Program-made: the position numbers and the translations under genes
Part shown: positions 25,921 to 33,795 of the stretch, in pieces
Position numbering within the stretch: position 1 is the first letter of the stretch
How the letters are laid out: each line of letters begins with the position of its first letter
Assembly (NCBI GenBank): GCA_024123915.1
Contig: CP099650.1
Span: forward strand, 4,588,001 to 4,652,000
DNA from: Oxalobacteraceae bacterium OTU3CAMAD1
GTDB taxonomy: Bacteria > Pseudomonadota > Gammaproteobacteria > Burkholderiales > Burkholderiaceae_D
Length of the DNA stretch: 64,000 nucleotides
Direction of reading: 5' to 3'
The notes under the pieces: model-generated
The model's input: the letters and a program-made list of their open reading frames with translations, nothing else
Told to the model about the DNA's origin: nothing
Databases searched by the model: none

Positions 25921-26949
25921 ATGCAAAAGGAAGGTAAAACGCGCCCGCGAACACGTCGGGCCTGGGTGGCGATGTGCGCCTTGTCCATGGCGCTGGCGAC
26001 AGCAGCGCAAGCGGCGCCCGGCGCGGCCGCAGGTTCGAATCCCATCATCCGCGACAAATTCACCGCCGATCCCGCCCCTTTGGTGGTCGGCGATACCTTG
26101 TACTTGTACGTCGGCCATGACGAGGCGCAGCGCGACGAGATGTTCAACATGCGCGAATGGCTGGTCTACTCGACCAAGGACATGCGCACCTGGACCAGCC
26201 ATGCGCCCATCATGAACGTGAAGGATTTCAAGTGGGCCAAGGCCGATGCCTGGGCGTCGCAAACCATCGAGAAGAACGGCAAGTTCTACTTCTACGCCGC
26301 CGTGGAGCATGACGCCACGAATCCGGGCAAGGCGATCGCGGTGGCGGTATCGGACAAGCCGACCGGCCCTTTCGTCGACGCGCGCGGCTCGGCCCTGGTC
26401 AGCAACAAGATGACGCCCAAGGGCACGCATGGCTGGGAAGACATCGATCCCACCGTGTTCACCGACGACGACGGCACCACTTGGCTGGCGTGGGGCAATC
26501 GCCAGTGCTATATCGCCAAGCTGAAACCCAACATGGTGGAGCTCGACGGACCGATCCAGGAGATCACGCCGCCGCACTTCGAGGAAGGCCCATGGCTGCA
26601 CAAGCGCGGCAAGCTCTACTATCTGACTTATGCCTCGCTCGACCGGACCACGCAACGCGACGAGCACGTGTCGTACTCGACGGCGCCTTCGATCACCGGT
26701 CCGTGGACCTATCGCGGCCTGCTGACCGGGTCCGGCAAGTACAGCTTTACCATCCATCCGGGCATCGTCCAGTTCAAGGACAACTGGTATCTGTTCCTGC
26801 ACAACGCCACCTTGGCGATCGGCGACATGAACGGCGCGATCGGGCGCCGCGCGGTCACCGTCGAGCATCTGCAATACAACGCCGACGGCACCATGAAACC
26901 GGTGGTGCAGACCGAGGCCGGCGTCAGCGTGCCGCCGCCCAAGCGGTGA
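25921..26949 (+). CDS. Secreted glycoside hydrolase family 43 enzyme (single-domain)
   Basis: A 342-residue GH43 enzyme without a binding module. ATG 25921 has GGAGAC 5 bases upstream and opens a signal peptide (AWVAMCALSMALATAAQAA); the open frame further upstream is rejected. Active-site acids are visible: base D50 in KFTADPAPLVVG, modulating Asp in DIDPTVFTDDDG and acid Glu in HFEEGPWLHKR. It is paralogous to the GH43-CBM6 protein of the same locus (shared FTADPAPLV, DPTV..DDG and EGPW.KRGK motifs) but has a different length, suggesting a different side chain or linkage. It is likely to act on arabinoxylan fragments in the periplasm or outside the cell and is transcribed away from the esterase gene. 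Confidence 0.85.
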   Translation: MQKEGKTRPRTRRAWVAMCALSMALATAAQAAPGAAAGSNPIIRDKFTADPAPLVVGDTLYLYVGHDEAQRDEMFNMREWLVYSTKDMRTWTSHAPIMNVKDFKWAKADAWASQTIEKNGKFYFYAAVEHDATNPGKAIAVAVSDKPTGPFVDARGSALVSNKMTPKGTHGWEDIDPTVFTDDDGTTWLAWGNRQCYIAKLKPNMVELDGPIQEITPPHFEEGPWLHKRGKLYYLTYASLDRTTQRDEHVSYSTAPSITGPWTYRGLLTGSGKYSFTIHPGIVQFKDNWYLFLHNATLAIGDMNGAIGRRAVTVEHLQYNADGTMKPVVQTEAGVSVPPPKR

Positions 26950-26970
26950 GCATGCCGATTGGCCGCGCGA

Positions 26971-27051
26971 TCACTCTTCGTACCTGTACAGCGCGGCGCG
27001 ATGGAAGGGATCGATATTGAGGTCCACCACCGCGAGTCGCGCGTGGCCGCC
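26971..27051 (-). pseudogene. Possible 27-codon tail of a lost gene
   Basis: Between an in-frame TAG at 27052-27054 and TGA at 26971-26973 the minus strand reads GGHARLAVVDLNIDPFHRAA then LYRYEE. This looks more protein-like than random sequence and has the feel of a true C-terminus. No start, ribosome site or longer frame supports it, and I cannot name the family. It may be the remnant of a gene removed beside the xylan locus. Confidence 0.25.
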
Positions 27052-27201
27052 CTAGTCGCTGGCGGTCTCGCACTGGCGTTGATACGCACGGCCGTGCCGA
27101 CTCGACGGTCACCGGTGAGCCATGTTTGCTTTGTATTTGCGGCTAGACGGAATTTTTTACGTTCAGATCGATCGAATACTCATCTAGCCGGAGGTTCGGA
27201 A

Positions 27202-27645
27202 ATGAGTAGCCATCCCTTGCCCGACAAACGAAGAAACGAACCGACGGCCAGCGAAGTTGCGGGCGGCGGCGAGCCGCCCTATGATGGGGATATGGAAAAG
27301 CGCGTCGAAAAAATCGAAGCAGATATCACTGCCATCAAAATTGATGTCGCGGTGATTGTAGCTAACGGTGCAACCAAGGCGGATATGGCAGAGTTAAGCT
27401 ACGCCACGAAGGCCGATATTGCAGAGTTAAGAAATGCCACCAAAGCCGATATCGCAGAATTGCGGGCCGCCACCAAGGCCGATATCGCAGAATTGCGGGC
27501 TGCCACCAAGGCCGACATCGCAGAATTACGGGCCGCCACCAAGGCTGAAATTGCTGAAGCGAAGACCTCGATCATCCTGTGGGTGGTCGGGGCAATCTTC
27601 ATTTCGCAGTTGCTGCCTTCCCTCCTCAAGCTGTTCGCCAACTAG
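27202..27645 (+). CDS. Coiled-coil, tail-anchored small protein with 11-residue repeats
   Basis: A 147-residue protein. ATG 27202 is preceded by GGAGG, so the longer open frame from 26959 is not used. After a charged N-terminus and a heptad-like stretch (MEKRVEKIEADITAIKIDV) come six 11-residue repeats of the form ATKADIAELRA (residues 57-122). These should make a long right-handed (hendecad) coiled coil. It ends in one hydrophobic helix (IILWVVGAIFISQLLPSLL), giving a C-terminal anchor in the inner membrane. Proteins of this plan occur as unnamed coiled-coil membrane proteins; I infer a structural or scaffold role. The repeats are nearly identical at the DNA level, implying recent expansion or variable copy number. 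Confidence 0.75.
   Translation: MSSHPLPDKRRNEPTASEVAGGGEPPYDGDMEKRVEKIEADITAIKIDVAVIVANGATKADMAELSYATKADIAELRNATKADIAELRAATKADIAELRAATKADIAELRAATKAEIAEAKTSIILWVVGAIFISQLLPSLLKLFAN
27370..27567 (+). repeat. Six tandem 33-bp repeats coding for the coiled coil
   Basis: Units at 27370, 27403, 27436, 27469, 27502 and 27535 each encode one 11-residue repeat (ATKADIAELRA and variants). The middle copies differ by only a few silent changes. The period is a multiple of three, so copy-number change keeps the frame. There are no spacers, so this is not a CRISPR array. Confidence 0.85.
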
Positions 27646-27798
27646 CCTGCCTTTGCCCGCCGGGCAAGCCCTCACCACCAGTCTTTTGATATTCATCCCC
27701 GCTACGCGACAGCTTTGTAGGTGCGCAGCGATGAAGGTGTGATAGCTAACATACGCGGCCGCTCATATCTGGGAAGGTATATCTAACCGGGAGATGCG

Positions 27799-28008
27799 AT
27801 GAAAAACGAGGAATCGACGGTCATCACTCAGCCAGAAATGAGGAGAAATTCCGACACGACCCGCCGAGTCGAGGAGGCGCTGAACATTGCCCGCTTGGAG
27901 GGGATAGGTCCGGCACTTGATTTTATGCAGCAAGCCGGCGTGGAGCGCCAGGTCGCTGTGAGAGTGCTGACAGGAGCCGACTTCCGCCGAAAGTCATTGT
28001 TGCGCTAG
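27799..28008 (+). CDS. Small hypothetical protein (69 residues)
   Basis: An unrecognised 69-residue protein starting MKNEESTVITQPEMRRNSDT, with GGGAG 6 bases before the ATG. The central part RRVEEALNIARLEGIGPALD predicts helices; no signal peptide, metal ligands or membrane helix is visible. The good ribosome site and amphipathic composition favour a real gene, and it sits alone between the coiled-coil protein and another small gene. It could be a small regulator, but nothing in the sequence shows that. Confidence 0.5.
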   Translation: MKNEESTVITQPEMRRNSDTTRRVEEALNIARLEGIGPALDFMQQAGVERQVAVRVLTGADFRRKSLLR

Positions 28009-28085
28009 CTGACGACTACAGCGCACCCAGCGCGCCACAGGCCAACATTATGGCGTCGCTACGCCGCAAAACATGGGGGATGAAC

Positions 28086-28352
28086 ATGCTGCAGTACCTG
28101 ATCAACATGACCGCCGACGGTGCCGACTGCTGGCTGACATTTTCGGATGAAGACGTCAGCCGCATACGGAGCGCCACAAAAGGCAAAACCATCGATCTCG
28201 AAAATTACGTGGCATTCCGGCCAGAGGAACGGAGCCTCGCGCTATCGAAAAAGCCCGCGCATGTGGACTCCGCAGTGGTCTCCTACGCCCAACTTTGCAA
28301 AAAACTGGCCGAAGCTGAAATCGCTGCGGACGAGGTTCGACGCGAGCGTTAA
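28086..28352 (+). CDS. Small hypothetical protein (88 residues)
   Basis: An unrecognised protein starting MLQYLINMTADGADCWLTFS. ATG 28086 has GGGGGA 6 bases upstream; ATG 28080 is an alternative start two codons earlier. It looks soluble, ending in a helical, charged segment (AQLCKKLAEAEIAADEVRRE). No family can be named. The gene lies 77 bases after the previous small gene and could be transcribed with it. Confidence 0.45.
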   Translation: MLQYLINMTADGADCWLTFSDEDVSRIRSATKGKTIDLENYVAFRPEERSLALSKKPAHVDSAVVSYAQLCKKLAEAEIAADEVRRER

Positions 28353-28692
28353 GGAAGAAGTCGCCTTGTCGACCCGGAGCGCTCGTTCGCGTAGCGCGAT
28401 GTCGGCACGCCGGGCTCCAGCATCACGACGCCGCCGGCCAGCCTTTCCACCCTATCGTTTTGCCGAACCGTTTTGCGCCACCGCTGCGCGACTAACCCGA
28501 AAGCCGATCCGCTTTTGATGCGATGACAACCTCGGCAATATGCCTCTGAAAGTCCGTTTTATCGTATCATAAGGAAATGGATGCTTCCACGGCATACGGC
28601 AGCGCGCGCACCAACCGCACCGTTATCGCTCGTCGCCGCAAAGGGAGGGAGGCGCCACCGATCTCCGCGACACCCAACGAAAAAGGTAACTG
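28353..28692. other. Gene-free stretch before the sensor kinase
   Basis: About 340 bases with no supported gene. A locally AT-rich part near 28555-28575 (TTTATCGTATCATAAGG) could hold the promoter of the kinase, but no convincing -35/-10 pair is visible. The rest shows no repeat or RNA structure that I can defend. Confidence 0.4.
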
Positions 28693-29820
28693 ATGCAAGC
28701 GTCGGATCAATCCACGAGCGAAGACGATCTGTCTCGATTGTCGCGACAAATCCTGGGGATGCGCGATCTTGTCTTCGCCGAATGGGAACACGATGTTCGG
28801 CGTCTGGTCGCCGGCGCCAAGCACGTCTTGCACCCGATTCTCATCAACACTCTGCCTATATTTTACGACAATATTGCAGAGGCACTAAGCCCGGATCATC
28901 CACGACAGCACGCCACCAGCAACACCGACATCGCGGCGGCACATGGCAACGAACGCGCCAGGATGACGTCGTACGGGCCCGATCAGATCATTCACGAGTA
29001 TCAGATTTTTCGTGACGTTTTTTCGCGCGTGGCGGATTCCCAGGGGCTCACGCTTAGCCGCGCCGAGTGGGGCATCGTGAATGCTTCGATAGACTCCGCC
29101 GTCCGCGAGGCGGTCAAGAAATTCACCGCGATGCACGACTCGATGCGCCAGCGTGTCGCCGCGTCCCTGTCGCACGATATGCGCAATCCGCTCTCGGTGA
29201 TCGTCAATGGCGCCCACGTGCTAACGCTGGGCCCGCCAGCGGAGAAAGCGCAAGGCATCGCCGGAAAAATCCTCGATAGCGGCCGGCGCCTGAGCGGAAT
29301 GATCGAAGAACTGCTCGACGTTTTAAGCTTTCACAAGGGCGAAACCGTTCCGCTCGACCTGTCCCGATTCGATCTCCTGGAACTGGCCAAGCAGGTGTGC
29401 GCGGATGCCAATGTGAGTGACGGTAAATGTTCGGTGAGCGGGTCCGCCTTGGTGGGCTACTGGTGCGAGAAATCGTTGCGCAGAGCGTTGGAAAATCTCG
29501 TCGCAAATGCGATGAAATATGGCGACGGCGCGGACGTGACGATCAAGGTCGATGGCGCCCATGGCCGGATGATGCTGTCGGTACACAACACCGGTAATCC
29601 GATCCCGGCGGAAGATCGAACGCGGATTTTCCAGTACCTGTGGCGCCAAGATAGCGCGCGGGATCAACGGGGATGGGGTATCGGCCTGCCGTTCGTGCAA
29701 TCGGTGGCGGAGAGCCACGGCGGCAGCGTGGCGGTCGATAGCTCACCGGAACAGGGAACGACGTTTTTGATCGACCTGCCGATCGATTGCCGCCCGTTCG
29801 TTGCCGACGAGGTGCCGTAA
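28693..29820 (+). CDS. Soluble sensor histidine kinase with RsbRD-like N-terminal domain
   Basis: A 375-residue kinase without membrane helices. Residues 1 to about 145 (FAEWEHDVRRLVAGAKHVL to FRDVFSRVADSQGLTL) resemble the helical RsbRD/RsbR N-terminal sensor domain. The dimerisation domain has the phosphoacceptor box SLSHDMRNPLSVI. The ATPase domain has an N box (LENLVANAMKYGDGADVTI), a D box-like VHNTGNPIP and the glycine box GWGIGLPFVQSVAESHGGS. It should autophosphorylate in response to an internal signal and pass phosphate to a regulator. No response regulator is adjacent, so it is an orphan kinase. AGGTAAC lies just before the ATG. Its signal is unknown. Confidence 0.82.
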   Translation: MQASDQSTSEDDLSRLSRQILGMRDLVFAEWEHDVRRLVAGAKHVLHPILINTLPIFYDNIAEALSPDHPRQHATSNTDIAAAHGNERARMTSYGPDQIIHEYQIFRDVFSRVADSQGLTLSRAEWGIVNASIDSAVREAVKKFTAMHDSMRQRVAASLSHDMRNPLSVIVNGAHVLTLGPPAEKAQGIAGKILDSGRRLSGMIEELLDVLSFHKGETVPLDLSRFDLLELAKQVCADANVSDGKCSVSGSALVGYWCEKSLRRALENLVANAMKYGDGADVTIKVDGAHGRMMLSVHNTGNPIPAEDRTRIFQYLWRQDSARDQRGWGIGLPFVQSVAESHGGSVAVDSSPEQGTTFLIDLPIDCRPFVADEVP

Positions 29821-29887
29821 GGTTCTTCTTGCCGTGGTGCGTCATTAGCTGTCCGCCAGGGTGTTCCGCCCTTTTCCACCCAACATG

Positions 29888-29919
29888 AAAAAAGGGCTTA
29901 CGATTACTCGTAAGCCCTT
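29888..29919 (-). terminator. Rho-independent terminator after tRNA-Val
   Basis: AAGGGCTTACG at 29892-29902 pairs with CGTAAGCCCTT at 29909-29919 around a 6-base loop. On the minus strand it ends in a T-run (29888-29893), placing it directly downstream of the tRNA gene. Confidence 0.85.
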
Positions 29920-29936
29920 GATCTACAGCGAATTCT

Positions 29937-30011
29937 TGGTGGGAAGTGCAAGTTTCGAACTTGCGACCCCTGCAGTGTGAATGCAGTGCTCTACCCCTGA
30001 GCTAACCTCCC
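29937..30011 (-). tRNA. tRNA-Val (anticodon CAC)
   Basis: The minus strand folds into a full cloverleaf. The acceptor stem pairs GGGAGGT with ACTTCCC, the D arm contains AGCTCAGGGGTAGAGC, and the anticodon stem CTGCA/TGCAG encloses loop TTCACAC with anticodon CAC (genome 29977-29979). The T arm is GCAAG TTCGAAA CTTGC. CCA is encoded. It reads valine codon GUG. No integrase or repeat of its 3' end is seen nearby. Confidence 0.93.
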
Positions 30012-30076
30012 GAAGCGGGGCGAATTATCGCATACATCCCCTGGAAAATGGAAGGGCGAACGCGAAAATTATCCGT

Positions 30077-30718
30077 TTACGCCCTTTGCTTGCGGCGGGC
30101 GACGGCACCGAGCAGGCCCAGGCCGCCCAGCATCATGGCGTAGGTTGCCGGCTCGGGCACGGCGCTGGGAACGGACGCGTCGGCGAATTCGACGCGCAAA
30201 CCGGTAGGATTGCCGGCGTCGAGCGCGTAATTGGTCACCGAGAACTGCAGTCCGTTGACGCCCGCCAGGAATCCGCTGCTGGCGCCAAAATCCGTCCAGC
30301 CGCCGAAGCCGGCGCCGCTGGAGATGAGTTGACCATTCAGATAGACGGCTACTTCGTTGTCAGCGGCGTAACGTCCAAGGAAACTGGCGCTGGCTGCCTG
30401 GTCGGCGGTCAGCGTGAAGGTCAGCGAATAGGAGTACTCGCCCGCAGTGAAAGGGTCCAGCGACTCTCTGGCATTGCTGGTCGGCGTGAGCCACTTCGAC
30501 GTGCTGCTGTTGGGCAGCCATTCACCGCGCAGGTCGCTGTCGTGGCTGATATAGGCGCCATCGCTAATCGTATCGCCCGAGATGACGGTCAACGCGTAAT
30601 TCGAATCGATCGTGCCGGATGCGCCTGCGCCCGTGTTGTACAGGCCGGGGATGGCGGCCGCGTAGGCCGAGCTGAACGCGATTGCCGACAAGGCGATGGC
30701 CGAGATAAATTTCTTCAT
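30077..30718 (-). CDS. PEP-CTERM-sorted extracellular protein
   Basis: A 213-residue protein with an N-terminal signal peptide (MKKFISAIALSAIAFSSAYA), a beta-rich body and the C-terminal sorting signal VPEPATYAMMLGGLGLLG followed by basic ARRKQRA. That tripartite end is the PEP-CTERM signal recognised by exosortase EpsH in bacteria that make exopolysaccharide. The start at 30718 follows GGAG; the open frame to 30790 is not native. The body (TFTLTADQAASASFLGRYAA, NEVAVYLNGQLISSG) resembles short adhesive or carbohydrate-binding sandwich proteins of this class. No exosortase gene is in the window. It is preceded by an AT-rich upstream region likely to hold its own promoter. Confidence 0.85.
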   Translation of the reverse strand: MKKFISAIALSAIAFSSAYAAAIPGLYNTGAGASGTIDSNYALTVISGDTISDGAYISHDSDLRGEWLPNSSTSKWLTPTSNARESLDPFTAGEYSYSLTFTLTADQAASASFLGRYAADNEVAVYLNGQLISSGAGFGGWTDFGASSGFLAGVNGLQFSVTNYALDAGNPTGLRVEFADASVPSAVPEPATYAMMLGGLGLLGAVARRKQRA

Positions 30719-30859
30719 AAGAATTTGCTCCAGAGGGTTGGGAAGACAAGCCGGCCGCCCTGCGGGGTGCCGGCGTTGCAGCAAATTCATTATAAATATT
30801 TTATTTTTTATTGCCTATTAAGCAAATGTCAAAATATTACGAGGCCATTTTACTTTCAA

Positions 30860-31570
30860 TCAGGCGGCCGGCGCGAGGCTGGCGGTCCAGATGCACTGTC
30901 CCTTGACGGCCTTGTCGAGGCCGGCCAAGGTGGCCGCGTGCGCGGCAAGCTCATCGTCCGACGCCGGCAGGAAGATGATGTCGGCCAGCGGCACCGGTTC
31001 GAGCAAGGCGCTGCCGACGACGACCTCCTCCTCCACATCCATGCCCAGGCTGTTCTGCCCGCGCGTCATCGACAGGTAGACGTCGGCCAGCAGCTCGGCA
31101 TCGAGCAATGCGCCGTGCAGCTTGCGGTGCGAGTTCGACACGCCGTAGCGGTCGCACAGCGCATCCAGCGAGTTGCGCTTGCCCGGGTGGAGTTCCTTGG
31201 CGTGCACGAGCGTGTCGATCACGCCGCCGATATGGGTCGAGAAGTCCGGCAGCTTGAGCAGACGGAATTCGTGGTTCAGGAACCCCAAGTCGAACGGCGC
31301 GTTGTGGATGATGACTTCGGCGCCCTGGATGTATTCGCGCAGCTGCTCGACGATCTCGTGGAATTTCGGCTTGTCGCGCAAGAACTCGGTGGTCAGGCCG
31401 TGGACGTTGAGCGCGCCCTCTTCCGATTCGCGTTCCGGATTGATGTAGACGTGGAAGTTATTCCCGGTCAGCATGCGATTGTGCAGTTCGACGCAGCCGA
31501 TCTCGATGATGCGGTTGCCCAGCTTGGGGTTGATACCGGTGGTTTCGGTATCGAGAACGATTTGGCGCAT
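30860..31570 (-). CDS. dnaQ: DNA polymerase III epsilon subunit (3'-5' proofreading exonuclease)
   Basis: A 236-residue DnaQ, the proofreading exonuclease of the replicative polymerase. Exonuclease motifs are intact: ExoI DTETTG with D7 and E9, ExoII NAPFDLGFLNHE with D94, and ExoIII-epsilon with H152 and D157 in LHGALLDAELLADVY. The C-terminal part, which binds the alpha subunit in known members, follows residue 180. It is the last gene of a minus-strand set methyltransferase - rnhA - dnaQ, 71 bases after rnhA. This order with gloB is conserved in E. coli (gloB, yafS, rnhA, dnaQ), which supports the calls. Nothing is unusual. Confidence 0.95.
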   Translation of the reverse strand: MRQIVLDTETTGINPKLGNRIIEIGCVELHNRMLTGNNFHVYINPERESEEGALNVHGLTTEFLRDKPKFHEIVEQLREYIQGAEVIIHNAPFDLGFLNHEFRLLKLPDFSTHIGGVIDTLVHAKELHPGKRNSLDALCDRYGVSNSHRKLHGALLDAELLADVYLSMTRGQNSLGMDVEEEVVVGSALLEPVPLADIIFLPASDDELAAHAATLAGLDKAVKGQCIWTASLAPAA

Positions 31571-31641
31571 AAGTACTCTGTGGTTGCTACGGTCAAGCGG
31601 AGAAGTATAACAGGCCGCTCATCAGCTAAGCGGCCAGTGGC

Positions 31642-32082
31642 CTAGCGGCCGCGGGCCAGTTCGACGCCGCGGTTGGCCAGCACGTCGGCGCGCTCGTTGC
31701 CCGGGTGGCCGTTGTGGCCGCGTACCCAGCGCCATTCGACCGTGTGCATCGTTTGCGCGGCGTCGAGCGCCTTCCACAAGTCCTCGTTCTTGACCGGTTC
31801 CTTGGCGGCGGTTTTCCAGCCGCGCGCTTTCCAGCCGTGTATCCATTCGCTGATGCCTTTTTGAACATACTGGCTGTCGGTGTGCAGCACCACCGTGCAC
31901 GGGCGCTTGAGCGCGCTCAACGCCTCGATCACGGCCTGCAATTCCATGCGGTTGTTGGTCGTGTCGCGCGCGCCGCCGCAGATTTCCTTCTCGGCGCCGT
32001 CCGCCACCAGCAACGCGCCCCAGCCGCCCCAGCCAGGATTGCCCTTGCACGCGCCGTCGGTAAAAATTTCCACCTTATCCAT
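31642..32082 (-). CDS. rnhA: Ribonuclease HI
   Basis: A 146-residue RNase HI, which cuts the RNA strand of RNA-DNA hybrids and removes primers and R-loops. The catalytic residues are all present: D9 in [13 protein letters not shown]47 in [10 protein letters not shown]69 in HTDSQYV and D133 in NERADVLAN, with the assisting H123 in RGHNGHPGN. The basic handle region [15 protein letters not shown] is also there. Length matches the E. coli enzyme (155). It begins 4 bases after the stop of the methyltransferase gene, so the two are co-transcribed, with dnaQ downstream. Confidence 0.96.
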   Translation of the reverse strand: MDKVEIFTDGACKGNPGWGGWGALLVADGAEKEICGGARDTTNNRMELQAVIEALSALKRPCTVVLHTDSQYVQKGISEWIHGWKARGWKTAAKEPVKNEDLWKALDAAQTMHTVEWRWVRGHNGHPGNERADVLANRGVELARGR

Positions 32083-32086
32083 ACTG

Positions 32087-32914
32087 CTATTCCCGCCTTT
32101 TGTTTGTTGCAGGGACGACCACCTGGGCCGTCGCCGATTTTTTGGTCCAAGCCGGACCGATCAGATGCATGCCCTTGACCCGCTTGATCGCTTGTACGAT
32201 GTAGACGCCGCCGAAGAACGGCCACCAGCGCGGCCCGGCATTATCCATGAATGCGTAGCGGTTCAGCCATTTTTCTGTGCGGCAGGCCGGCGCGTAGCAG
32301 CCGAAATGACTTTGGCTGGCGCTCATATTCAATAATTTTAACCAGTCTTTCATGCGCGGCATAGTGATCAACTCCTCGGTGCGCGGCAGGAACGAGGTTC
32401 CGCCGACGCGCCGCATCACATGGCGCGCGCCCCACAGGCTGGCCGGGTTGAAGCCGCAGATGATGACCTGGCCTTCCGGGATCAGCACGCGCTCGACCTC
32501 GCGCAGCACCTGGTGCGGGTCGGTGGAAAATTCCAGCACATGCGGCAACACCACCAGGTCCATGCTTTGCGAGGCGAACGGCAACTCGGTGTAGTCGAGC
32601 GTCAGCGCGACCGGACGCAACGGCAGCGCGGGCGCCACGTCGATCACCGGCCCGCCATGTGCCGGCGCAACCGGCGGCGGCATCGGCGGTGCTGGCGCGC
32701 GCACCTTGCGGTCGGCCAGCCATTTGTACGGCATGCGATTGGCCGCGAGCGCATCGATTTGAGGCATGCCGATCTGCACCGCGTTGAACCCGAAGATATC
32801 GGCTGTTAAATTATCGAGACATGTTTGTTCCCACGCACGCAAGTACACGCCTGCGGGCGTTTGCAGCCAGCCTTCCAGCGCTATAATGGATTGCTCCGAT
32901 CCCGCTTTATCCAT
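32087..32914 (-). CDS. YafS-like class I SAM-dependent methyltransferase
   Basis: A 275-residue protein of the position-conserved YafS type next to rnhA and gloB. ATG 32914 has AAAGG upstream and is preferred to TTG 32935. The later half of a Rossmann methyltransferase is clear: motif IV-like [37 protein letters not shown] and a C-terminal lid region. The glycine-rich SAM loop (GxGxG) expected before it is not recognisable: the region reads [19 protein letters not shown]. It may have a diverged cofactor site or may act without methyl transfer. The substrate is unknown in E. coli as well. It diverges from gloB, and their 5' ends nearly touch. Confidence 0.75.
   Translation of the reverse strand: MDKAGSEQSIIALEGWLQTPAGVYLRAWEQTCLDNLTADIFGFNAVQIGMPQIDALAANRMPYKWLADRKVRAPAPPMPPPVAPAHGGPVIDVAPALPLRPVALTLDYTELPFASQSMDLVVLPHVLEFSTDPHQVLREVERVLIPEGQVIICGFNPASLWGARHVMRRVGGTSFLPRTEELITMPRMKDWLKLLNMSASQSHFGCYAPACRTEKWLNRYAFMDNAGPRWWPFFGGVYIVQAIKRVKGMHLIGPAWTKKSATAQVVVPATNKRRE
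32860..32887 (+). promoter_or_regulatory. Candidate sigma-70 promoter of gloB
   Basis: TATAAT at 32882-32887 is preceded by TTTGCA about 16 bases upstream and lies some 48 bases before the gloB ATG. It sits inside the first codons of the divergent methyltransferase gene, so the two promoters must overlap. Based on consensus match only. Confidence 0.45.
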
Positions 32915-32934
32915 GTCTAGCCTTTTGTGATCCA

Positions 32935-33741
32935 ATGACCATATCTTCTAACCAAGCTCTCTGTGTTCTGACGGTTCCAGCATTCCACGACAATTACCTG
33001 TGGCTGATACATGATGGTGTCCATGCCGCCGTAGTCGACCCGGGCGACGCCAAGCCGATTCTGGCGGCGCTCAAAGCAAACGGACTCAAGCTCACCGCCA
33101 TTCTACTCACCCATCACCACGCTGACCACATCGGCGGCGTTCCCGAATTATTACAGCATTATCAGGTTCCCGTTTTCGGCCCGCGCAACGAGACCATCGC
33201 CGCCGTCACCTTGCCGGTCGGCGAAGGCAAGCAGTTCGACGTGCCGGGCCTGGCGCTGCGCCTGTCCGTGCTCGACGTGCCCGGCCACACGATGGGCCAC
33301 ATCGCCTACGTGCGCGAGCCGTCCGCCGGCGAGCCGACCTGGCTGTTCTGCGGCGATACGCTGTTCGCGGGCGGCTGCGGACGCCTGTTCGAGGGCACGC
33401 CGGCGCAGATGATCAGCTCACTGGGAAAACTCGCCGCGCTGCCGGATGATACCAAGGTGTATTGCGCCCACGAATATACGCTGTCCAACCTGCGCTTCGC
33501 GCGCGTGGTGGAGCCGGACAATGTGGCGCTGCAGGAGCGTGTGAAAGTGGAGACCGACAAGCGCGAGCACAATCTGCCGACGGTGCCAAGCACGATCGGC
33601 GTCGAGAAGGCGACCAATCCCTTCCTGCGCTACCGGGAACCGGCCATCGCGGAACAACTGGTCAAGGCCGGACGGCTCGATCGCATCGACACGGCGCTGG
33701 CGACCTTCACCGCGCTGCGTTTGTGGAAAAATGATTTTTGA
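32935..33741 (+). CDS. gloB: Hydroxyacylglutathione hydrolase (glyoxalase II)
   Basis: A 268-residue metallo-beta-lactamase-fold enzyme that hydrolyses S-D-lactoylglutathione to D-lactate and glutathione, the second step of methylglyoxal detoxification. The binuclear metal motif THHHADH is present (H60, H62, D64, H65), followed by [27 protein letters not shown] and [14 protein letters not shown], all standard glyoxalase II ligands. The C-terminal domain that binds glutathione ([24 protein letters not shown]) is complete. Start [20 protein letters not shown] fits the family, which begins with the PAF.DNY motif. It is divergent from the YafS-like gene and closed by a hairpin shared with aceB. 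Confidence 0.95.
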   Translation: MTISSNQALCVLTVPAFHDNYLWLIHDGVHAAVVDPGDAKPILAALKANGLKLTAILLTHHHADHIGGVPELLQHYQVPVFGPRNETIAAVTLPVGEGKQFDVPGLALRLSVLDVPGHTMGHIAYVREPSAGEPTWLFCGDTLFAGGCGRLFEGTPAQMISSLGKLAALPDDTKVYCAHEYTLSNLRFARVVEPDNVALQERVKVETDKREHNLPTVPSTIGVEKATNPFLRYREPAIAEQLVKAGRLDRIDTALATFTALRLWKNDF

Positions 33742-33745
33742 TGTG

Positions 33746-33784
33746 AAAACCGGCGGATGAACTTCATCCGCCGGCCTTGGTTTT
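33746..33784. terminator. Bidirectional terminator between gloB and aceB
   Basis: CCGGCGGATGAA (from 33750) and TTCATCCGCCGG (to 33774) form a strong GC-rich hairpin, with a T-run at 33781-33784 on the plus strand and AAAA at 33746-33749 giving T's on the minus strand. It separates two convergent genes. Confidence 0.8.
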
Positions 33785-33795
33785 AGAACTTAGAT

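Noticed and set aside
27370..27567. Regular repeats that might look like a CRISPR array
   Set aside because: Units are contiguous, in frame and without spacers; they encode a coiled coil.
29937..30011. tRNA-Val as an integration site for a mobile element
   Set aside because: No integrase gene and no direct repeat of the tRNA end could be seen nearby.
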